Source: Klebsiella quasipneumoniae subsp. quasipneumoniae (GTDB lineage: Bacteria; Pseudomonadota; Gammaproteobacteria; Enterobacterales; Enterobacteriaceae). Taken from it: 64,000 nt of DNA. The stretch lies in NCBI RefSeq assembly GCF_020525925.1, contig NZ_CP084876.1:3224001-3288000 (forward strand). Reading direction: 5' to 3'. Both the position numbers and the translations under genes were made by a program. This document shows positions 1 to 6,948 of this stretch, one piece after another (position 1 is the first letter of the stretch; each line of letters opens with the position of its first letter). Below the pieces are notes generated by a model, which worked only from the letters and a program-made list of their open reading frames with translations, was not told the origin of the DNA and did not search any database.

Positions 1-200
1 TAACTTGGTTGCTTGGAGAGAAAGTATCTGAAGATTCAGGCCTCAAGCCAAATGAGAGCAAAATGTTACGTCTGTTTAGGCAGTTACCTGAGGCTGAACA
101 AGAGAGAATGATTGATACGTTTGAAGTCCGCCTAAAAGAAATCGATGATTATGTTGAGAAATATCTCCGTGGTCGATTTAAGGCTAGCGACACTAACTAA
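1..200 (+). CDS. Prophage repressor-like protein (XRE type), C-terminal part only
   Basis: The frame is open to the left edge, so only the last 65 residues are seen. They begin TWLLGE, the usual end of an XRE helix-turn-helix domain, and continue as a charged helical tail (LRLFRQLPEAEQERMIDTFEVRLKEIDDYVEKY split over two heptad-like stretches) such as short enterobacterial phage repressors carry instead of a LexA-like protease domain. It is followed at once by a strong terminator and a divergent-looking operator/promoter block, the position expected for a cI-type gene transcribed in the same direction as int. The TTG at 9 is only an internal codon. The DNA-binding domain lies outside the window, so the assignment rests on the tail and on context. 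Confidence 0.65.
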   Translation, partial: TWLLGEKVSEDSGLKPNESKMLRLFRQLPEAEQERMIDTFEVRLKEIDDYVEKYLRGRFKASDTN

Positions 201-221
201 CATCTCTGATCTCACCCCATG

Positions 222-247
222 AAACCGGCAAATGCCGGTTTTTTTTT
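222..247 (+). terminator. Rho-independent terminator after the repressor gene
   Basis: A 9-bp perfect stem (AAACCGGCA with TGCCGGTTT, 222-230 and 233-241) is followed by an unbroken T run to 247. It closes the repressor transcript 22 bases after its stop codon and insulates it from the promoter that follows. Confidence 0.85.
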
Positions 248-290
248 GCCTGCCGCGCAGCCTCAATCACTCCAACAGCTCCCCTGTCTC

Positions 291-358
291 GATTAAAGCA
301 AAAGTTTGCATCTGTATAAATCCAATATTGACATCAAACATAAACCAATGCTTTAATC
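291..358. promoter_or_regulatory. Candidate prophage operator pair around pL
   Basis: GATTAAAGCA at 291-300 and its exact reverse complement TGCTTTAATC at 349-358 face each other across 48 bases and bracket a sigma-70 promoter whose -10 lies inside the right copy. The left copy also overlaps GCAAAAGTTTGC (298-309), a 5+2+5 palindrome. Repressor operators around pL have this arrangement in lambdoid phages. That these are the operators of the repressor at the left edge is inferred. Confidence 0.45.
328..357 (+). promoter_or_regulatory. pL-like promoter of the leftward early operon
   Basis: TTGACA (328-333), 18 bases, TTTAAT (352-357). It is the only strong promoter-like pair between the repressor terminator and the string of small genes leading to xis and int. 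Transcription would start near 364 and run through the whole early block. No N gene or nut-like site could be recognised in the roughly 130-base leader. Confidence 0.6.
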
Positions 359-493
359 ATTCCATCGCAGCAAGTCATCGAGGCAGGAAGCCCACGAAGT
401 AGCTGCCGGCGGCATACGAAACACCGGATGAGATGACAGCAATATCAATCGCAGCAGGTTCAACGTTCGGCTGCCCGGCCTTAAGGGAAAGAA

Positions 494-622
494 ATGAGTA
501 TGGATAAAGCATATGAAGACTATTTTGAAAGCCTCTCTGAAGGTGAGGAGGCGCTGAGTTTCAGCGAGTTTACCGCGGCGCTTTCAGGTAAGCCGGCAGA
601 CTGCGCCTCTTCTGAAATGTAA
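494..622 (+). CDS. Small acidic prophage protein, unknown function
   Basis: A 42-residue reading frame starting MSMDKAYEDYFESL, preceded by AAGGGAAAG about eight bases before the ATG. It is the first gene after the pL-like promoter. The product is strongly acidic (many Glu/Asp in the first half), with no membrane segment and two adjacent serines near the end. I do not recognise a family. The position is where lambdoid phages keep small host-takeover proteins, but nothing in the sequence shows that role. The good ribosome site and acidic composition make it a plausible real gene. Confidence 0.5.
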   Translation: MSMDKAYEDYFESLSEGEEALSFSEFTAALSGKPADCASSEM

Positions 623-675
623 TGGAAATCCTGCGCGCTTCGTGGTGGTGAATTGCAGGGTGAAAAAGCTCAATC

Positions 676-792
676 GTGAAGATCAGCGTCACGACACCAC
701 CGACGAAGCGCGTCGAAGTAGTGAAAATAAAAAATCAGGGTTTGCAATGCGGTGAATGCGGCTATGCGCACGCGACACAGTTAAAAAAGTAA
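676..792 (+). CDS. Candidate CxxC microprotein of the prophage
   Basis: A 38-residue frame beginning at GTG 676 (AGGGTG lies upstream at a rather long 13-base spacing) and ending QCGECGYAHATQLKK before TAA at 790. The CGEC pair resembles half of a zinc knuckle, and the N-terminal half is basic and beta-prone (VKISVTTPPTKRVEVVKIK). No in-frame ATG is available; a stop lies a few codons upstream. The function is unknown. I rate it above random because the CxxC plus basic composition is typical of phage early microproteins. Confidence 0.4.
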   Translation: MKISVTTPPTKRVEVVKIKNQGLQCGECGYAHATQLKK

Positions 793-923
793 ACATGGCG
801 GTTATTCACACGTTGTGGGGAAAAAGTTGTCGGCGGTAGTTGTTAACTGGCTGCCGTCACCGGGAGGCACCCGGCGCCGCATTGCAAAACCACATCCTAA
901 TACTGAGTTAACTGGAGATAACT

Positions 924-1046
924 ATGAAGGATTTTGCCCGAGTACCTACCGGGAACCAGGCGACCCGCCTGAACTGGTTCGAGGTGAGACTACGCCAGCT
1001 GTGTTACTTGCTGGCGCAGAAAGGAAACCCTGAGGCTGAGGCATGA
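924..1046 (+). CDS. Small basic prophage protein, unknown function
   Basis: A 40-residue frame, MKDFARVPTGNQ... to GNPEAEA, with GGAG seven bases before ATG 924. The middle (NWFEVRLRQLCYLLAQ) would form an amphipathic or hydrophobic helix. Its stop overlaps the next start as ATGA (1043-1046), a classic sign of translational coupling with the DUF1482 gene, which supports it against the longer overlapping frame 815-1033. I have no family name for it. Confidence 0.55.
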   Translation: MKDFARVPTGNQATRLNWFEVRLRQLCYLLAQKGNPEAEA

Positions 1047-1237
1047 ATACCCTGTTTGCCCTTGTCATCAGCGTTTGTGCTCTCACTGGTGAATGCTCTG
1101 ATGTTCTGATCGGTGTTTATCCATCAGAGGCCAGTTGCAACAGCAACGCCGATGAACAAAAAGTACAGGGCCAGTGCCTCCCCTACCGAAATGCACAAAA
1201 CATGGCTGACGACCAACAGCCTGCAGCGAGTTTTTGA
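1043..1237 (+). CDS. DUF1482-type prophage protein
   Basis: 64 residues. The opening MNTLFALVISVCALTGECSDV is the hallmark of DUF1482 proteins from lambdoid prophages of enterobacteria: a short hydrophobic leader-like stretch, then a small domain with cysteines at about 12, 18, 32 and 45 that could form disulfides. The hydrophobic start suggests membrane insertion or export. The molecular function of the family is unknown. The start codon overlaps the previous stop, so the two are probably co-translated. No ribosome site of its own is needed. Confidence 0.7.
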   Translation: MNTLFALVISVCALTGECSDVLIGVYPSEASCNSNADEQKVQGQCLPYRNAQNMADDQQPAASF

Positions 1238-1255
1238 ATCGAGTTTTGACCAATG
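1236..1255 (+). repeat. 20-bp direct repeat, copy 1
   Basis: GAATCGAGTTTTGACCAATG occurs here and again at 1682-1701, base for base. This copy begins inside the stop codon of the DUF1482 gene and ends 24 bases before the start of the Rrf2-like gene. The second copy precedes the RecE-like gene. Confidence 0.9.
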
Positions 1256-1279
1256 GCCGTTACGGCCGGAGAAGTGATT

Positions 1280-1624
1280 ATGGAATTTGGAATGAAACGC
1301 GTTCTGGCATCTGTCCAGGCCGCCGCCACTTTGAATAAGCTCTATGACGGCTCGCCCGTTTCACTGACGGCCATCAGTAAAGAGTCAAAGCTGTCTACTT
1401 CATACCTTGAGCAGATCTTCAAAAAGCTGCGGGCGGGTAACCTGGTAATTTCACAGCGTGGCCCAGGTGGTGGTTATAGCCCCCGCGGCGATGACATCAC
1501 CGTTACAGAAGTGATCACTGCGGTATCTAAACTGCCAGCCCATAAAACTTTTGAGCCTATCCTGCGAGCGCTTGACGACGTTCGCGTATCACAGCTGCTG
1601 CGGGCCGATTCGCCAGCCCCATAA
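1280..1624 (+). CDS. Rrf2-family transcriptional regulator of the prophage
   Basis: 114 residues from ATG 1280, chosen because GGAG lies nine bases upstream; the longer start at 1253 has no ribosome site and lies in the direct repeat. The family winged helix is clear: LTAISKESKLSTSYLEQIFKKL is the helix-turn-helix and QRGPGGGYSP is the wing. IscR, NsrR and related proteins use three cysteines in the C-terminal part for an Fe-S cluster. This protein has no cysteine at all, so it cannot sense in that way. It lies in the early operon and probably controls prophage or host genes, but the target is unknown. A matching 20-bp repeat stands before it and before the next gene. Confidence 0.75.
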   Translation: MEFGMKRVLASVQAAATLNKLYDGSPVSLTAISKESKLSTSYLEQIFKKLRAGNLVISQRGPGGGYSPRGDDITVTEVITAVSKLPAHKTFEPILRALDDVRVSQLLRADSPAP

Positions 1625-1631
1625 AGCACAA

Positions 1632-1650
1632 AACCCGCGCAAGGCGGGTT
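1632..1650 (+). terminator. Hairpin after the Rrf2-like gene
   Basis: AACCCGC / GCGGGTT form a 7-bp stem with a five-base loop a few bases after the stop codon. No T run follows, so it is at best a weak terminator or an mRNA-stabilising hairpin. Confidence 0.35.
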
Positions 1651-1681
1651 AAGTACCCGGTCAGCCGACCAAAGCTTTCCG

Positions 1682-1701
1682 GAATCGAGTTTTGACCAAT
1701 G
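1682..1701 (+). repeat. 20-bp direct repeat, copy 2
   Basis: Second exact copy of GAATCGAGTTTTGACCAATG, 64 bases before the start of the RecE-like gene. The identity stops at both ends (TT versus CG on the left), so the two copies are not part of a longer duplication. Confidence 0.9.
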
Positions 1702-1765
1702 ACCACCACCAGGGCGGCTGCCATCAGCTGCCGGGTATCTTACAATCCAAAGGAGCCCAAACGCA

Positions 1766-3904
1766 ATGAACAACTACCCGTATCTCATTAAAGCTAAGGC
1801 AAAAGCAAACGAAGCGAAAAGCCTCTTCTGCTGGTTCTCTGCTAAATCCGATTCTCGCGCCGAGCGCAAAATCCTGGACATCCTGGAAGACGCTGAAATT
1901 AACGTTGGCCGTGGCGCCAGCCATCAGCTGCCGATCCGCACCAACTGGCTCATCGTTGATGACTTACCGGAAGAAGGTGTACTGGATGACACCTGGTGCG
2001 ATCGCTACGAGCTTGGTGGTGAAGACGGGCTGACATGGCAAAAAATCGTTGCGCCGGCGGCTGCTGAACCACAGCCCTCTAGTAAACCAGAAAACGATAT
2101 CTCTCCTGCAAATAGTGATGAAGAAGACTATTCGAACAATGAAGAAGCACTCTTCAACCTGGCGGAAATGTCATTCCGCACGCAGCTGCTTGCCCAGTAT
2201 ATGGCCGACGAACGTCACGTGTATCACATTAGCATTCCTCATCGTAACCGCCTTTCAGCGATGGAAATGGATACGGATAATCACGGTGTGCAGAATCTGC
2301 TGCTGACGGCAGAAAATATTCCGGAGCTTAAAAAATATGATATGCCTGGCCTGTGGAAATTTACCAGCGCATTTAAGAGCGTATTTCCTGTGGGGAAACG
2401 CCATGAGCTCGGCAAGCAAATTCAGTTCGCCAAATTGTGGCTTGAAACGTCGCACATTGACCGCGGGATCCTTACAAAGGAATGGACTGCTGGAAACTAT
2501 ATCACCTCAATAAACAAAACAGATACCGGCGCCAATGCTGGTGGCGGTAACAAAACTGACCGCAATCCGGATTATCAGCATTCGCTGGATACTCTGGACA
2601 TAGAGATCGCCCTTGCGACGATGCCTATGGATTTTGATATCTATAATTTTCCGGCATCAGTCCACCGCCGCGCGAAGGAAATAGTACAGAAGAAAGAAAG
2701 TCCATTTAAAGAATGGTCTGCAGCATTACGGAGCACACCAGGCATCCTTGATTATTCCCGTGCAGCGATTTTTGTACTGATCAGGGAAGCATCCAGTGGA
2801 ATAACTCCTTTTCCAGATCGGTTGCGTGGCTACATCAACGCGAATCTGACTGAACATAAGCATGATACCCCAAGCGCTGAAACGCTTGCCAAGGCGGGGC
2901 ATATTCCATCTGCTGCAGTCACTCTGGATGCAATAAACCAAGCAATCGCCGGAGAGGATAGCAGCGCAAAGCTGGAAACACTCTCCTCCGACTTTAAAGC
3001 AGTTGGTACCGAACTGGTAAAAGAGGCTCAAAAGCAACGTCCAGACGCTAATCAGGTTCTGGCCTCCGAGCGCGGCGAATATGTTGAAGGGATTAGCGAC
3101 CCTACGGATCCGAAGTGGGTAACCGAAGACCTTACCAAGACCAGGCAGCCTGAAGTTTCAAAAATTGGGGACGGAGTATTTTCCATTGACGGTCTTGTTG
3201 ACGTTACGGGCAAGGTTAACCAAAAAGAAAAAACAGATGAAGTTGTTCATCAAACAGATGCTGTAGATATTGAATCCGGTCCTCATAATAAGGAGGAAGA
3301 TCAGCCAATTGATTATGTTCACGTTATGGTTGATCTGGAAACCATGGGTAAAAAACATAACGCCCCTATCGTCGCTATTGGTGCGGTTGTTTTTGACCCG
3401 GCAACCGGCTCTATTGGAGAAAGTTTCTATAAAGTCGTATGCCTTGAATCCTCTGTGAACTGGGGCGCCGTAATCGATCCATCTACTGTTATCTGGTGGC
3501 TTAAGCAGTCCTCCGAAGCACGCTCTGCAATCGTAAATGATGATGCTATCCCGTTGCTGGATGCATTACTCCAGTTCAGAGAATTTGTTTCTGATAATGT
3601 CGCTGGTGGGAGCAAAAAGGCGCAGGTATGGGGTAACGGTGCGTCATTCGACAACTCTATTCTGCGTTCTTCTTACGATTGCATTGCTGAAGATTATCCG
3701 TGGGAATACTGGAACGATCGGGACGTACGAACAATGGTAGAGATCGGCCAGGCCATTAGCTTCGACCCCAAAACAACGATCCCGTTTGAAGGGTCTCGTC
3801 ACAATGCCCTCGCTGATGCTATTCATCAGGCCCGCTATATATCAGCGATCTGGCAGCGAATAATTGCCGGCAATCAGGTGCTGCAAAAATTGATGCAAAA
3901 CTGA
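1766..3904 (+). CDS. RecE-like prophage exonuclease with a DEDDh nuclease domain
   Basis: 712 residues; AAAGGAG ten bases before ATG 1766. Residues 1-90 (ending DDLPEEGVLDDTWCDRYEL) and about 220-350 (GILTKEWTAGN, GANAGGGNKTDR, DIYNFPASV, GILDYSRAA) match, from memory, the N-terminal half of exonuclease VIII (RecE), as does ERGEYVEGISDPTDPKWV near 445. The RecE catalytic domain is missing. Instead residues about 515-705 carry a 3'-5' exonuclease of the DEDDh class: D523 and E525 in VDLETMG, D629 in GASFDNSIL, H679 and D684 in RHNALADA. The C-terminal domain should act on DNA or RNA ends; the role of the RecE-like half is unknown. It occupies the recombination slot of the early operon, upstream of xis and int. 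No recT partner is seen. Confidence 0.8.
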   Translation: MNNYPYLIKAKAKANEAKSLFCWFSAKSDSRAERKILDILEDAEINVGRGASHQLPIRTNWLIVDDLPEEGVLDDTWCDRYELGGEDGLTWQKIVAPAAAEPQPSSKPENDISPANSDEEDYSNNEEALFNLAEMSFRTQLLAQYMADERHVYHISIPHRNRLSAMEMDTDNHGVQNLLLTAENIPELKKYDMPGLWKFTSAFKSVFPVGKRHELGKQIQFAKLWLETSHIDRGILTKEWTAGNYITSINKTDTGANAGGGNKTDRNPDYQHSLDTLDIEIALATMPMDFDIYNFPASVHRRAKEIVQKKESPFKEWSAALRSTPGILDYSRAAIFVLIREASSGITPFPDRLRGYINANLTEHKHDTPSAETLAKAGHIPSAAVTLDAINQAIAGEDSSAKLETLSSDFKAVGTELVKEAQKQRPDANQVLASERGEYVEGISDPTDPKWVTEDLTKTRQPEVSKIGDGVFSIDGLVDVTGKVNQKEKTDEVVHQTDAVDIESGPHNKEEDQPIDYVHVMVDLETMGKKHNAPIVAIGAVVFDPATGSIGESFYKVVCLESSVNWGAVIDPSTVIWWLKQSSEARSAIVNDDAIPLLDALLQFREFVSDNVAGGSKKAQVWGNGASFDNSILRSSYDCIAEDYPWEYWNDRDVRTMVEIGQAISFDPKTTIPFEGSRHNALADAIHQARYISAIWQRIIAGNQVLQKLMQN

Positions 3905-3922
3905 TTTTTTATTTTCAGATAC

Positions 3923-3940
3923 TGGCCCAGCAATGGGCCA
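3923..3940 (+). promoter_or_regulatory. Hairpin just upstream of the xis ribosome site
   Basis: TGGCCCA and TGGGCCA pair over a GCAA tetraloop. The stem ends four bases before GAGG of the xis ribosome site and contains the upstream ATG at 3933. There is no T run, so a translational or RNA-processing role is likelier than termination. Confidence 0.4.
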
Positions 3941-3956
3941 TAATGAGGTAAAACAT

Positions 3957-4202
3957 ATGCTCCAGATGTTAACCCTTGAAGAGTGGGCAAACGAGAAATA
4001 CAGAAGCAATCCTCCAAGTGTTTCCACTCTCAGGAATTATGCAAAACAGAATATGTTTTCTCCCCCAGCCAAAAAAGAAGGTCGATTCTGGCGCGTCAGG
4101 GAGGATGCTGAGTTGGTCGGTACATTGACCACTCCTGTAGTAAAGAAAAGCGACCCTGTTCTTTTGCAGAGGATTTTGAACGATGGCTGCCAGACCACGT
4201 AA
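3957..4202 (+). CDS. xis: Excisionase (Xis), recombination directionality factor
   Basis: 81 residues from ATG 3957, which has GAGGT eight bases upstream; the ATG at 3933 lies in a hairpin and lacks a ribosome site. The N-terminus LTLEEWANEKYRSNPPSVSTLRNYAKQNMFSPPAKKEGRFWRV aligns by eye with the lambda Xis winged helix (LTLQEWNARQ..., IFPPPVKDGREYLF). Xis bends attR DNA and lets integrase excise the prophage. The gene overlaps the int start by 20 bases, so the two are translated together. The protein is basic and has the PP turn before the wing, as in lambda. Confidence 0.8.
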   Translation: MLQMLTLEEWANEKYRSNPPSVSTLRNYAKQNMFSPPAKKEGRFWRVREDAELVGTLTTPVVKKSDPVLLQRILNDGCQTT

Positions 4203-5310
4203 AAATAATATATCTATTCCAAATTTATACCCGCTCTTCAGTAGAAAGGTTAATAAAGTATACTGGCGTTATAAGCACCCGATAACTGGTAAGTTTCATA
4301 GTCTAGGAACAGACGAAGCAGAGGCCACGGCAATAGCTATTGAAGCAAATAAAAGACTGGCGGAACAACAAACCCGCCAGATAATGGCAATCACTGACAG
4401 AATTTCCACCAGCTCAGGAAAATCAATATCAACTAACACTTGGCTTGAACGTTACTGGAAGATTCAGCAGGAAAGATTAAAGTCCGGAGATATTAAAGAA
4501 AATACTGTCAAACAAAAAGCAAAACCAGTATCTCTGCTTAAGGAACGGGTAGGAATGAAATTAATATCCGCTGTCAATGTTCGAGATGTTGCGCAAATTC
4601 TTGATGAATATTTAGCGGAGGGACAACCCAGAATGGCTCAAGTCATTCGCTCTGTCCTAATAGATGTTTTTAAAGAAGCTCAGCATGCGGGAGAAGTACC
4701 TCCTGGTTATAACCCTGCACTAGCAACTAAACAACCTCGTAGAAAGATCACTCGCCAGCGCCTCACTCTTGAGGAATGGCAAAAGATTTTTGATATAGCC
4801 GATGAAAATCACAAATACATGGGGAACGCCATGCTTTTAGCCATAGTAACAGGGCAGCGACTAGGTGATATATCCCGTATGAAATTCTCGGACATCTGGG
4901 ACGATCATCTACACGTTGAGCAAGAGAAAACCGGAAGCAAAATCGCTATACCATTAGCTCTGCGTTGCAACGCAATCAACTGGAGCCTCCGAGATGTAAT
5001 CAGTCGTTGCCGGGATTATGCAGTAAGCCCTTATTTGGTTCATTTCTTTAGAACCACCTCACAGGCTGAGCGAGGAGCACAGGTGAAACCCAGAACACTG
5101 ACCATGAATTTCAGCAAGGCAAGAGACAGTGCAGATATTGACTGGGGACAAGGTACACCGGCAACTTTCCATGAACAAAGATCGCTTTCCGAGCGGTTAT
5201 ATAAAGCCCAAGGTATAAACACGAAAGATTTACTTGGACATAAAACTCAACAACAAACGGATAGGTACCATGATGATCGTGGGAAGGGGTGGACAACGGT
5301 GGCCTTATGA
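4183..5310 (+). CDS. int: Tyrosine-recombinase integrase of the icd-integrating prophage
   Basis: 375 residues. An N-terminal arm-binding domain (AARPRKNNISIPNLYPLF... KVYWRYKHPITGKFHSLGTDEAEA) precedes a core-binding domain and a catalytic domain. All active-site residues are present and spaced as in lambda Int: R226 (TGQRLGD), K249 (EQEKTGSK), H330 and R333 (TFHEQRSLS), H353 (LLGHK) and the nucleophile Y362 (DRYHDDRG). Phage 21 and e14 integrases use icd as attachment site; this gene ends 117 bases from the 3' end of icd and reads towards it. The gene appears intact, so the element may still be mobile if the rest is present. Confidence 0.92.
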   Translation: MAARPRKNNISIPNLYPLFSRKVNKVYWRYKHPITGKFHSLGTDEAEATAIAIEANKRLAEQQTRQIMAITDRISTSSGKSISTNTWLERYWKIQQERLKSGDIKENTVKQKAKPVSLLKERVGMKLISAVNVRDVAQILDEYLAEGQPRMAQVIRSVLIDVFKEAQHAGEVPPGYNPALATKQPRRKITRQRLTLEEWQKIFDIADENHKYMGNAMLLAIVTGQRLGDISRMKFSDIWDDHLHVEQEKTGSKIAIPLALRCNAINWSLRDVISRCRDYAVSPYLVHFFRTTSQAERGAQVKPRTLTMNFSKARDSADIDWGQGTPATFHEQRSLSERLYKAQGINTKDLLGHKTQQQTDRYHDDRGKGWTTVAL

Positions 5311-5326
5311 GGTTTTTCGGGAGGGG

Positions 5327-5359
5327 TTTTGATAACTTATTTTGATAAAATTTTGATAA
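5327..5359 (+). repeat. Three tandem TTTTGATAA repeats, probable Int arm sites
   Basis: TTTTGATAA occurs exactly at 5327-5335, 5340-5348 and 5351-5359, all in the same direction, 13 and 11 bases apart, 17 bases after the int stop. Lambda carries three such closely spaced arm-type integrase sites (P'1-P'3) in the same place between the core and int. The sequence match is direct; the function is inferred from position and spacing. Confidence 0.6.
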
Positions 5360-5377
5360 CCGTTCGAAAACTAATAA

Positions 5378-5405
5378 TAAAAACGGGAACCACCAGGTTC
5401 CCGTT
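5378..5405 (-). terminator. Rho-independent terminator of icd
   Basis: AACGGGAACC (5382-5391) pairs with GGTTCCCGTT (5396-5405) over a 4-base loop; read on the minus strand it ends in a T run. It lies 23 bases after the icd stop codon. The hairpin could also weakly stop transcription coming from int. Confidence 0.8.
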
Positions 5406-5427
5406 CTGACATAATCTGGGGGCCAGA

Positions 5428-6678
5428 TTACATGTTCGCGATAATCGCGTCGCCAAACTCTGAACATTTCAGCAGTTTAGCGCCTTCCATCAGACGTTCA
5501 AAGTCATAGGTCACGGTCTTGGCGGCGATAGCGCCTTCCATGCCTTTGACGATCAGGTCTGCGGCTTCGAACCACTGCATGTGGCGCAGCATCATCTCTG
5601 CGGACAGGATGATGGAGCCCGGGTTCACTTTGTCCTGGCCTGCATACTTCGGCGCAGTACCGTGAGTCGCTTCGAACAGCGCGCACTCGTCGCCGATGTT
5701 GGCGCCCGGGGCGATACCGATACCGCCAACCTGTGCCGCCAGCGCGTCAGAGATGTAGTCGCCGTTGAGGTTCATACAGGCGATAACGTCGTATTCCGCC
5801 GGACGCAGCAGGATCTGCTGCAGGAAGGCATCGGCGATCACGTCTTTTACCACGATCTCTTTGCCGGTGTTCGGGTTCTTGATTTTCACCCACGGGCCGC
5901 CGTCGATCAGCTCGCCGCCGAACTCTTCGCGAGCCAGCTGGTAGCCCCAGTCTTTGAACGCGCCTTCGGTGAACTTCATGATGTTGCCTTTGTGAACGAT
6001 GGTCACAGAGTCACGATCGTTGGTGATCGCATACTCAATGGCTGCACGAACCAGGCGTTTGGTGCCTTCTTCAGAGCACGGCTTGATGCCGATGCCGCAA
6101 TGTTCCGGGAAGCGAATTTTCTTCACGCCCATCTCATCGCGCAGGAATTTGATCACTTTGTCTGCTTCAGCAGAGTCGGCTTTCCACTCGATGCCGGCAT
6201 AGATATCTTCGGAGTTTTCACGGAAGATAACCATGTCGGTCAGTTCCGGGTGCTTAACCGGGCTCGGGGTGCCCTGGTAGTAACGTACCGGACGCAGGCA
6301 AACGTAGAGATCCAGCTCCTGACGCAGCGCCACGTTCAGGGAACGAATGCCGCCGCCGACTGGGGTCGTCAGAGGACCTTTGATAGCAACGCGGTAGTCA
6401 CGAATCAGATCGAGGGTTTCAGCTGGCAGCCAGACATCCTGGCCATAGACGTGGGTCGATTTCTCACCGGTGTAAACTTCCATCCAGGAAATTTTACGCT
6501 CGCCCTTATAGGCTTTCTCAACGGCGGCATCAACCACTTTCAGCATCGCTGGGGTAACGTCAACGCCGATACCGTCGCCTTCAATGAACGGGATAATCGG
6601 ATTATGAGGGACGTTCAGTTTGCCGTTTTGCAGGGTGATTTTTTGACCTTCCGCCGGAACTACTACTTTGCTTTCCAT
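5428..6678 (-). CDS. icd: NADP-dependent isocitrate dehydrogenase
   Basis: 416 residues from the ATG at 6678, preceded by AGGAGAGG; the frame can be extended 15 codons upstream but [12 protein letters not shown] is the family start. It catalyses oxidative decarboxylation of isocitrate to 2-oxoglutarate in the cytosolic TCA cycle. S113 in GGGIRSLNV is the residue phosphorylated by AceK; the metal-binding Asp cluster ([23 protein letters not shown]) is intact. The 3' end is the attachment site of the neighbouring prophage, yet the C-terminus ([11 protein letters not shown]) is complete, so integration has kept the enzyme whole. Confidence 0.97.
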   Translation of the reverse strand: MESKVVVPAEGQKITLQNGKLNVPHNPIIPFIEGDGIGVDVTPAMLKVVDAAVEKAYKGERKISWMEVYTGEKSTHVYGQDVWLPAETLDLIRDYRVAIKGPLTTPVGGGIRSLNVALRQELDLYVCLRPVRYYQGTPSPVKHPELTDMVIFRENSEDIYAGIEWKADSAEADKVIKFLRDEMGVKKIRFPEHCGIGIKPCSEEGTKRLVRAAIEYAITNDRDSVTIVHKGNIMKFTEGAFKDWGYQLAREEFGGELIDGGPWVKIKNPNTGKEIVVKDVIADAFLQQILLRPAEYDVIACMNLNGDYISDALAAQVGGIGIAPGANIGDECALFEATHGTAPKYAGQDKVNPGSIILSAEMMLRHMQWFEAADLIVKGMEGAIAAKTVTYDFERLMEGAKLLKCSEFGDAIIANM

Positions 6679-6840
6679 TAACCTCTCCTTCGAGCGCTTC
6701 TGGTTCTGCTCTTCCCTCTTCACGCGAGCCTGGTGTTGGCTGAGTCGGCCAGCTTCGGAGTACCGGGTCTTCCCGCTAACCGGAGCTATCGCGTCCGTGT
6801 CGCCTTCCTGCCTGTGTTGCGAATCGGTTTGAGCAATTTT

Positions 6841-6869
6841 TTGTTAATAATTTGTAATGAGCATGTCAA
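6841..6869 (-). promoter_or_regulatory. Candidate icd promoter
   Basis: On the minus strand TTGACA (6869-6864), 17 bases, TAACAA (6846-6841). It lies about 165 bases upstream of icd. The region 6679-6948 between the divergent icd and rluE genes holds no gene, only this candidate and a -10 for rluE. Confidence 0.45.
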
Positions 6870-6914
6870 TACTACCTGAATGTTTGCGTCCATGAAAGGC
6901 ATTCGTAATTAGGC

Positions 6915-6920
6915 TATAAT
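6915..6920 (+). promoter_or_regulatory. -10 element of rluE
   Basis: A consensus TATAAT without a good -35 at the usual distance. The upstream ATG at 6919 overlaps it, so a transcript from here would start after that codon; this decides the rluE start in favour of 6949. Confidence 0.55.
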
Positions 6921-6948
6921 GCGGCAATTGATAGAGCCTGAAAATACC

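Larger units (their letters stand above)
5311..5427. other. Prophage-chromosome junction (att region)
   Basis: The stretch between int and the icd stop codon. In phages of this type attP lies directly beyond the 3' end of int and the crossover falls inside the end of icd, so the prophage supplies the last part of the icd reading frame. The exact core cannot be placed because the partner junction lies outside the window. Confidence 0.6.

Noticed and set aside
815..1033. A 72-residue frame from GTG 815 in the prophage
   Set aside because: No ribosome site; it overlaps the better-supported 40-residue frame at 924 that is coupled to the next gene.
1..5427. A complete prophage within the window
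   Set aside because: Only the repressor end, early-left genes, xis, int and one junction are present; replication, lysis and structural genes would lie beyond the left edge.
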